NCBI GenBank assembly: GCA_964475385.1
Contig: CAYYWV010000084.1
Span: forward strand, 1 to 10,800
Origin: CAYYWV01 sp964475385
GTDB lineage: Bacteria; Pseudomonadota; Alphaproteobacteria; JAAXGF01
Reading direction: 5' to 3'
Length of the DNA: 10,800 nucleotides
Shown here: one piece after another, positions 6,305 through 10,800 of the stretch
Layout of the letters: each line of letters starts with the position of its first letter
Position numbering within the stretch: the stretch's first letter is position 1
The notes under the pieces: generated by a model
What the model was told of the DNA's origin: nothing
What the model saw: the letters and a program-made list of their open reading frames with translations, nothing else
Database searches by the model: none
Program-made: the position numbers and the translations under genes

Positions 6305-7504
6305 ATGCGATCAGCTGACGGAACGGTCATGGCCGATGAGAGATTCGACGACGTCGACGCCATGGTGGCGGCGCTGCGGCCGAGCTACCCGGTTTACTGC
6401 CTGCGCCCCGAGGAGCTTGCCAAGAACGCGCAACGCTTCCTCGAAGGCTTTCCGGGGCGCGTGCTCTATGCGGTGAAATGCAATCCGCACCCCCGCGTCC
6501 TTCAGATTCTGTACGATGTGGGCGTCCGCCACTTCGACACCGCATCGCTGCCCGAGATCGCCCAGGTGCGTGAGCTTTTCCGCGACGCGGGCGCCTATTT
6601 CATGCATCCGGTCAAGGCCCGGGCCGTGATCCGCACGGCTTACGAGGTCTACGGCGTGCGCCACTTCGTCGTCGACCATCCGAGCGAGCTCGCCAAGGTC
6701 TACGATGAGACAGGGGGCGAGGAGATCGCGGTTCTGGTCCGGCTCGCAACGCCGCACGCCGGCGCGGCCTACGATCTTTCGACCAAGTTCGGCGCAAGCC
6801 CCGCGCTCGCGGTCGATCTTCTCAAGGAAGCGCGCCGCGACGGCTATCAGACCGGCCTCGCGTTTCACGTCGGCTCCCAATGCCTGACGCCCAAGGCCTA
6901 TCGCACGGCGCTCCATCTCGTCGGCGAGGTGGTCGAGGCGGCCAAGGCGGACATCCACTTTCTCGACGTGGGCGGCGGCTTTCCGGCCGCTTACGAAGGG
7001 GTGAACGCGCCCGCGCTCGATGCGTATATGGCCGAGATCCGGGCCGGCGTCGCGGCGTTGAGCTTGCGCCGCGACTGCGTGCTCATGTGCGAGCCCGGCC
7101 GCGCCTTGGTCGCCTCGGGTTGCTCTCTCGTGGTCCAGGTCCAGCTCCGCAAGGACGACCAGATCTACATCAACGACGGCATTTACGGCAGCCTTTCGGA
7201 GCTGGTGACCGCGCGCATCCGCCTCCCCGTCCGCCTGATCCGGCTCGATGGCCCGGTCTCGGACAAGATGCGCGAGTTCACGGTCAACGGGCCGACCTGC
7301 GATTCCCTCGACGTGCTGCCCTTACCCTTCCGTTTGCCCGAGGACGTGCGCGAGGGAGACTGGATCGAGCTCGGCCAGATCGGCGCTTATTCGAACGCGG
7401 TGCGCACCCATTTCAACGGCCTCTATCCCGACACCTTCGTCGAGATCGCGCCCGCCAAGGCGCAACCGCGCGCCGCCTTGGCGAAGAAGCGCGCGCAAAG
7501 GTAG
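6305..7504 (+). CDS. Fold-type III PLP-dependent ornithine/lysine decarboxylase
   Basis: This enzyme has the alanine-racemase-like fold of eukaryotic-type ornithine decarboxylases, which convert ornithine to putrescine (some members also lysine to cadaverine). In the 399-residue product the PLP lysine is K58 in YAVKCN. HVGSQ (188-192), the glycine run GGG (223-225) and EPGR (263-266) bind the cofactor phosphate. INDGIYGS spans 289-296, and the catalytic cysteine of the second active-site half is C332 in GPTCDSLD. GAYSNAVRTHFNG (360-372) closes the site. Length is normal. The ATG at 6305 has GGAG six bases upstream. The ATG at 6329 (Met9) would also give a full domain and may be the true start. 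The gene is divergent from the methyltransferase and ends 13 bases from the convergent hemB. Ornithine preference is inferred, and no adjacent gene confirms it. Confidence 0.92.
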   Translation: MRSADGTVMADERFDDVDAMVAALRPSYPVYCLRPEELAKNAQRFLEGFPGRVLYAVKCNPHPRVLQILYDVGVRHFDTASLPEIAQVRELFRDAGAYFMHPVKARAVIRTAYEVYGVRHFVVDHPSELAKVYDETGGEEIAVLVRLATPHAGAAYDLSTKFGASPALAVDLLKEARRDGYQTGLAFHVGSQCLTPKAYRTALHLVGEVVEAAKADIHFLDVGGGFPAAYEGVNAPALDAYMAEIRAGVAALSLRRDCVLMCEPGRALVASGCSLVVQVQLRKDDQIYINDGIYGSLSELVTARIRLPVRLIRLDGPVSDKMREFTVNGPTCDSLDVLPLPFRLPEDVREGDWIELGQIGAYSNAVRTHFNGLYPDTFVEIAPAKAQPRAALAKKRAQR

Positions 7505-7517
7505 GAAGTGGCGCGCC

Positions 7518-8534
7518 TCAGCCGCTCTTGAGGCGGCGGGCGACGTCGATCGCCGCGTAGCTCAGCACGCCGTCGGCGCCGGCGCGCTTGAAGCAGAGGA
7601 GCGATTCGAACATTACGCGCTCGCCGTCGAGCCAGCCGCGCTCGGCCGCCCCCATCAGCATGGCGTACTCGCCGCTGACCTGGTAGGCGAAGGTCGGCGC
7701 GCCGAAGCGCGCCTTCACCCGATGCAGGATATCGAGATAGGGAAGCCCCGGCTTGACCATCACCATGTCGGCGCCCTCGGCGATGTCGAGGGCGACCTCG
7801 CGCAGCGCCTCGTCGCCGTTGGCCGGGTCCATCTGGTAGGTGCGCTTGTCGCCGCCGCCCAGGCTCTGGGCCGAGCCCACGGCGTCGCGGAAAGGGCCGT
7901 AGAAGGCCGACGCGTACTTGGCCGCATAGGCGAGGATACGGACGTTCGCGTGGCCGGCCGCATCGAGCGCCTCGCGGATCGCGCCGATCCGCCCGTCCAT
8001 CATGTCCGACGGCGCGACCACGTCGCAGCCCGCGTCCGCCTGGACCGCCGCCTGGCGGCAGAGGACCGCGACCGTTTCGTCGTTGACGATCTCGCCGTCG
8101 CGGAGCAGCCCGTCGTGGCCGTGGGTGGTGTAAGGGTCGAGCGCGACGTCGCAGATCACGCCGATGTCGGGGACCGCGCGTTTGATCGCTGCGACCGCGC
8201 GACAGACCAGGTTCTCGGGGTTGTAGGCCTCTTCGGCGTTCTCGGTCTTGAGCGCGGGGTCGACGACCGGAAACAGGGCGACCGCGGGAATGCCGAGATC
8301 GCGGGCTTCGGCGACGGCCTCGACCGCGAGCGGGATCGACAGGCGGTATTGCCCGGGAAGCGACGGGATCGCGGTCTTTCCTTCGCGGTCGTGGACGAAG
8401 AACGGCCAGATCAGGTCGTCGACCGAGAGCCGGCACTCCGCCGTCAGGCGGCGCGTCCAGTCGTCGCGCCGGTTGCGTCGCATCCGGGTGCGCGGAAAGG
8501 CCCCTGGGAACTGCTGGCCGCCGCTCGCCTTCAT
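7518..8534 (-). CDS. hemB: Porphobilinogen synthase (delta-aminolevulinate dehydratase)
   Basis: HemB condenses two 5-aminolevulinate molecules into porphobilinogen in heme, chlorophyll and cobalamin synthesis. The 338-residue protein has both Schiff-base lysines, K206 in AYAAKYASAFYGPFRDA and K261 in MVMVKPGLPYLD. The metal loop reads CDVALDPYTTHGHDG (128-142). The cysteines of zinc-type enzymes are replaced by Ala131, Asp133 and Asp141, the pattern of the magnesium-dependent Pseudomonas/Bradyrhizobium type. The N-terminal arm (FPRTRMRRNR, 13-22) is also typical. The ATG at 8534 is preceded by GGAGG about 11 bases upstream, within the end of the metY reading frame. The gene lies 18 bases after metY, so it is probably cotranscribed with it and may share the SAM-II control upstream. 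It is convergent with the decarboxylase gene. Confidence 0.96.
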   Translation of the reverse strand: MKASGGQQFPGAFPRTRMRRNRRDDWTRRLTAECRLSVDDLIWPFFVHDREGKTAIPSLPGQYRLSIPLAVEAVAEARDLGIPAVALFPVVDPALKTENAEEAYNPENLVCRAVAAIKRAVPDIGVICDVALDPYTTHGHDGLLRDGEIVNDETVAVLCRQAAVQADAGCDVVAPSDMMDGRIGAIREALDAAGHANVRILAYAAKYASAFYGPFRDAVGSAQSLGGGDKRTYQMDPANGDEALREVALDIAEGADMVMVKPGLPYLDILHRVKARFGAPTFAYQVSGEYAMLMGAAERGWLDGERVMFESLLCFKRAGADGVLSYAAIDVARRLKSG

Positions 8535-8552
8535 GGCTCGCGGTCCCTCCGT

Positions 8553-9845
8553 TCAGGCCGCGTCGAGTGCACGTTCGAGGTCGGCCAGGATATCTTCGAT
8601 ATGCTCGATTCCGACCGATAGCCTGACATACCCGTCCGAGACGCCCGTGGCAAGCCGGTCTTCGGCCGAGAGCTGCGAATGGGTGGTTGTCGCCGGATGA
8701 ATGGCGAGGCTGCGCACGTCGCCGATGTTGGCCACATGGTAGAACATTTCGAGCGCGTCGATGAAACGCCGCCCCGCCTCCTTGCCGCCGGAGAGCTCGA
8801 ACCCGACCAGCGCCCCGTAGCCGCCCGCAAGATAAGCATCGGCGCGCCGGCGGGCCTCGCCGCTCATCAGGCCCGGGTAGGTCACGCGCGTAACCTTGGG
8901 GTGCGCATCGAGAAACGCCGCGACCGCAGCGGCGTTGCGACAATGCTCGCGCATCCGCAGCGGCAGGGTTTCGAGCCCCTGGATGAACTGAAAGGCGTTG
9001 AATGGGCTGAGCGCCGCGCCAAGATCGCGCAACAGCGTGACCCGCGCCTTGAGCGCATAGGCGATCGGCCCCAGCGGCTTGACCGCCTCGGTCCAGATCG
9101 CGCCGTGATAGCTGGGGTCGGGTTGGGTCAGACCGGGGAAACGGTCGGCGTGGGCCTCCCAGTCGAAGGTGCCGCCATCGACCAGCAGCCCGCCGATCGA
9201 GGTGCCGTGGCCGCCGATATACTTGGTCGCCGAGTAGACGACCACCGCCGCTCCGTGGTCGAAAGGACGGCACAGAACCGGGCAGGCGGTGTTGTCGACG
9301 ATCAAAGGCACGCCGAGCGCGCGCCCGATCGCCGCCACCTCGGCGATGGGAAAGACCTGGAGCTTCGGGTTTGGCAAGGTCTCGGCGTAATAGCAGCGGG
9401 TGCGCTCGTCGGTCGCCCTGCGGAACGCTTCGGGGTCCGCCGGATCGACGAAGCGGACCTCGATGCCCATGGTCTTGAGCGTGTTCGAAAACAGGTTCCA
9501 TGTCCCGCCGTAAAGGTCTGTGGAGCTGACGAAATTGTCTCCCGCCTGACAGATGTTCTGGATTGCGAACAATGATGCCGCCTGTCCTGAGGCGAGCGCC
9601 AGTGCCGCGGCCCCTCCTTCGAGCGCAGCGATGCGCTCTTCGAGCACCGCGCAGGTGGGGTTCATGATTCGGGTGTAGATGTTGCCGAGCTCGGAAAGCG
9701 CGAACAGGTTTTCGGCGTGGCGCGTATTGTCGAACTGATACGAGGTGGTTTGATAGATCGGCACGGCGACCGCATTGGTTGCCGGATCGCTTCGATAGCT
9801 CGCATGGAGCACGATGGTTTCGGGATGCTTGCTCTCGACGGGCAT
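8553..9845 (-). CDS. metY: O-acetylhomoserine sulfhydrylase (aminocarboxypropyltransferase)
   Basis: A 430-residue Cys/Met-metabolism PLP enzyme that forms homocysteine from O-acetyl-L-homoserine and sulfide. The N-terminus, ETIVLHASYRSDPATNAVAVPIYQTTSY (9-36), and the YTRIMNPT segment (57-64) are those of MetY-type enzymes rather than the shorter MetZ/MetB type. The phosphate-binding SGQAA is at 86-90, DNT at 184-186 and the PLP lysine is K208 in YSATKYIGGHG. The ATG at 9845 is preceded by AAGGGGGG. The upstream codons of the same frame to 9953 are unlike the family. It lies 143 bases after osmC, with hemB 18 bases behind. The SAM-II riboswitch about 0.9 kb upstream, ahead of osmC, fits this gene's role well, since SAM-II usually controls homocysteine and methionine synthesis genes. 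An additional promoter in the 143-base gap is possible but was not identified. Confidence 0.95.
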   Translation of the reverse strand: MPVESKHPETIVLHASYRSDPATNAVAVPIYQTTSYQFDNTRHAENLFALSELGNIYTRIMNPTCAVLEERIAALEGGAAALALASGQAASLFAIQNICQAGDNFVSSTDLYGGTWNLFSNTLKTMGIEVRFVDPADPEAFRRATDERTRCYYAETLPNPKLQVFPIAEVAAIGRALGVPLIVDNTACPVLCRPFDHGAAVVVYSATKYIGGHGTSIGGLLVDGGTFDWEAHADRFPGLTQPDPSYHGAIWTEAVKPLGPIAYALKARVTLLRDLGAALSPFNAFQFIQGLETLPLRMREHCRNAAAVAAFLDAHPKVTRVTYPGLMSGEARRRADAYLAGGYGALVGFELSGGKEAGRRFIDALEMFYHVANIGDVRSLAIHPATTTHSQLSAEDRLATGVSDGYVRLSVGIEHIEDILADLERALDAA

Positions 9846-9943
9846 GACCTTTCCCCCCTTTCTCGGACAATGGTTCCCGGACGGCGTTTGCGGCCTGTCT
9901 CGGGTCGTGGCGCGCGTAGGCGGCGGAGGCTTGGTTTCGAAAT

Positions 9944-9975
9944 CCGCCGCCACTGGGGCGGTCCGGCGGCGGCGG
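9944..9975 (-). terminator. Weak hairpin between osmC and metY
   Basis: CCGCCGCC (9944-9951) can pair with GGCGGCGG (9965-9972, or shifted to 9968-9975), making an 8-bp GC stem just after the osmC stop on the minus strand. It is followed only by ATTTC, so it is a poor intrinsic terminator. It may cause partial termination or protect the 3' end of the osmC message. The GGC-repeat composition makes chance pairing likely. Confidence 0.25.
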
Positions 9976-9988
9976 TTCCTTCGACGGT

Positions 9989-10516
9989 TCAGGCGGCGGC
10001 GCGCCCCGCTTTGCGGGCGAGGCGCAAGCTTACCGGCGTCGGGTTGCGCAGGTTATCGAGCACCGGGCAATGGCGATTGACGATCCGCCTGAGCTTGGCG
10101 AGCGCTTCGTCGTCGGCGCTCGAGTCCACCGTGACGGTCCCGCGGATCGCGGTGAATCCGGGCGGCACGCCGTCGTCGACGTCGAGGAATCCGCGCAGGT
10201 CGATATCGCCTTCGAGGCTCACCGAGACCGACTCGAGGGGAATGCCCAGCGCATCGGCGTAAAGCCGATAGGTGATCTCCTGGCAGGTCGCGAGCGCGGC
10301 GAGCAGGTACTCGACCGGGTTGGGCGCGGTATCGGTTCCGCCGAGCGCCTCGGGCTCATCGGCGGAAAACTGGAACTGGCGGGCCTCGACCGCGCAGCGG
10401 AAACCTTCGATAAGGCGGCTTTCGGCCTTGAAGGTCGCCAGCGCCCGGTCGGGATCGCCCTTCAGGGCGGCCTGTGAATCCTCGAACAGTTTCTTGAACG
10501 CGAAGGTGACGGACAT
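9989..10516 (-). CDS. OsmC family peroxidase
   Basis: OsmC/Ohr-family proteins are homodimeric, cysteine-based peroxidases that reduce organic hydroperoxides using dithiols. The 175-residue product has the two family cysteines: C78 in LLAALATCQE, at the start of the long central helix, and C150 in NRHCPVLDNL. The TAPNPVEYLLAAL segment (63-75) is a strong family signature. The CPVLDNL context places it with the general OsmC/YhfA-like group rather than with Ohr. The ATG at 10516 has GGAGG with good spacing. A TTG further upstream (10660) would place codons across the terminator and is not credible. The gene is first behind the SAM-II riboswitch and terminator, with metY next. This context suggests a role tied to sulfur amino acid or sulfide metabolism, but the substrate is unknown. 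Confidence 0.92.
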   Translation of the reverse strand: MSVTFAFKKLFEDSQAALKGDPDRALATFKAESRLIEGFRCAVEARQFQFSADEPEALGGTDTAPNPVEYLLAALATCQEITYRLYADALGIPLESVSVSLEGDIDLRGFLDVDDGVPPGFTAIRGTVTVDSSADDEALAKLRRIVNRHCPVLDNLRNPTPVSLRLARKAGRAAA

Positions 10517-10522
10517 GCTTTC

Positions 10523-10567
10523 CTCCGTAGGTTCGGTTGCGGGCCCACGGAGAGAAGCCCTCCGTGG
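10523..10567 (-). promoter_or_regulatory. Competing leader hairpins at the osmC Shine-Dalgarno sequence
   Basis: On the minus-strand transcript CCACGGAG (10567-10560) pairs perfectly over 8 bp with CTCCGTGG (10552-10545), with a 7-base loop. The second arm plus one base, CTCCGTGGG (10552-10544), can instead pair with CCTACGGAG (10531-10523), which includes the osmC Shine-Dalgarno core. That gives eight Watson-Crick pairs and one G-U across a 12-base loop. The two folds exclude each other, one leaving the ribosome site free and the other hiding it. Both pairings are visible in the sequence; their use in the cell is inference. Confidence 0.35.
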
Positions 10568-10658
10568 CGCTTTAGCGGTTGGTGACGCGGTCGCAAGCTG
10601 CCCGATCAAATCCCGCGGGTCCGTGGCCGGACCAAAGCGAACACGCAGAAAACGCACC

Positions 10659-10688
10659 AAAAAAACCGCCGCGGCCGAGCCGGGCGGT
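10659..10688 (-). terminator. Intrinsic terminator of the SAM-II expression platform
   Basis: On the minus strand ACCGCC (10688-10683) pairs with GGCGGT (10670-10665). Inside it CGGC pairs with GCCG around a TCG loop with one unpaired C, and seven T's follow (10665-10659). This is a textbook intrinsic terminator and the strongest in the window. It starts four bases after the riboswitch pseudoknot ends and lies about 140 bases ahead of osmC, so it can gate transcription into osmC-metY. Confidence 0.8.
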
Positions 10689-10692
10689 GCCC

Positions 10693-10748
10693 AATCGCTT
10701 TAGCCGCATTTGTTAGGCGCCCGCAAGCTGATTTCTCAAATCGGCGCC
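10693..10748 (-). promoter_or_regulatory. SAM-II riboswitch aptamer
   Basis: On the minus strand P1 is GGCGCC (10748-10743) paired with GGCGCC (10721-10716). The loop opens with GATTTGA (10742-10736) and contains GCTTGC (10728-10723). After P1 come TAACAAAT (10715-10708) and GCTAAAGCG (10704-10696). These words, in this order, are the conserved core of SAM-II. The pseudoknot P2 can be drawn as AATC plus GCTT (10733-10730 and 10728-10725, one bulged A) pairing with AAGC-GATT (10700-10693), eight pairs in all. SAM-II binds S-adenosylmethionine and represses methionine-synthesis genes in alphaproteobacteria. Here it precedes osmC-metY-hemB and is directly followed by an intrinsic terminator. The call rests on motif order and pairing, not on a covariance-model score. 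Confidence 0.85.
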
Positions 10749-10754
10749 AGGGCG

Positions 10755-10784
10755 ATGGGATCACGCGGCCCGCTCGATTGTCAA
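10755..10784 (-). promoter_or_regulatory. Likely promoter of the SAM-II-controlled operon
   Basis: A perfect -35 box TTGACA (10784-10779) is followed after 18 bases by TCCCAT (10760-10755), with a TG in the extended -10 position. The implied start, about 10748, coincides with the first base of riboswitch stem P1. The -10 box itself is poor (three of six), but the position relative to the aptamer supports the call. Confidence 0.45.
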
Positions 10785-10800
10785 GCGCTTTCCGAACCCC
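10761..10800 (-). other. Unresolved right edge
   Basis: One minus-strand frame entering from beyond the window ends in TGA at 10763-10761 after about 12 codons. It could be the tail of an upstream gene, but it overlaps the promoter-like TTGACA and is too short to recognise. No + strand gene start is visible here. Confidence 0.2.

Noticed and set aside
6169..6363. N-terminal extension of the methyltransferase
   Set aside because: The ATG at 6168 has a strong AAGGAGG site and lies just inside the promoter-derived leader; the extension runs through the promoter and into the divergent decarboxylase gene.
7516..7533. Bidirectional terminator between the decarboxylase gene and hemB
   Set aside because: CCTCA/TGAGG gives only 5 bp, overlaps the hemB stop codon and has no T-tract on either side.
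7423..9870. Minus-strand open frame of about 815 codons spanning metY and hemB
   Set aside because: It is out of frame with two unmistakable enzymes, is extremely Arg/Gly/Pro-rich and has no family motif; it is a product of high GC content.
9846..9988. A separate SAM or SAH riboswitch directly before metY
   Set aside because: The SAM-II core words (GATTTGA, GCTTGC, GCTAAAGC) are absent here; only a GC-repeat hairpin and the ribosome site are seen.
10517..10660. N-terminal extension of OsmC from a TTG at 10660
   Set aside because: It would start at the terminator T-tract, and the codons lack family similarity; the ATG at 10516 has a good ribosome site.

Overview
The window is GC-rich, densely packed bacterial chromosome and looks like a motile alphaproteobacterium, plausibly from the Rhodospirillales-like branch. 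The taxonomic hints are a Mg-type HemB metal loop, an alphaproteobacterial-style MotA/MotB pair, a fold-type III ornithine decarboxylase, and a SAM-II riboswitch, a class found mostly in Alphaproteobacteria. No mobile element, CRISPR array, tRNA or rRNA was seen. Ten protein-coding genes are supported, two on the + strand and eight on the - strand.

Left part (1-4150): a PuuB-like FAD amine oxidase (+) converges on an RDD membrane protein (-) with overlapping stop codons. To the right are motB and motA (-), the stator of the flagellar motor, 14 bases apart. The 333-base gap upstream of motA holds its ribosome binding site, a CtrA-like half-site pair and a large nested palindrome of the REP type.

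Middle (4150-7504): a three-gene minus-strand cluster runs from a recognisable sigma70-type promoter: a SAM-dependent methyltransferase, an N-formylglutamate deformylase (HutG type) and a small CxxC thiol-disulfide (DUF393/DCC-like) protein. Divergent from it is a fold-type III ornithine/lysine decarboxylase (+). With the PuuB-like oxidase this suggests both synthesis and breakdown of putrescine, although the two genes are about 5 kb apart.

Right part (7518-10800): this is the most interesting region. Read right to left, it holds a promoter-like TTGACA, a SAM-II riboswitch aptamer with its pseudoknot, an intrinsic terminator with seven T's, a second leader hairpin that can compete with pairing to the Shine-Dalgarno sequence, then an OsmC-family peroxidase, O-acetylhomoserine sulfhydrylase (metY) and porphobilinogen synthase (hemB). 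The simplest reading is a methionine-responsive transcription unit in which SAM stops transcription ahead of osmC-metY(-hemB). This places a thiol peroxidase, and possibly a heme gene, under methionine/SAM control. A GC-rich antiterminator pairing between the 3' strand of P1 and the 5' arm of the terminator can be drawn, which gives a complete candidate mechanism. All family calls and RNA folds were made by eye from sequence and translation, without database searches or computed energies.
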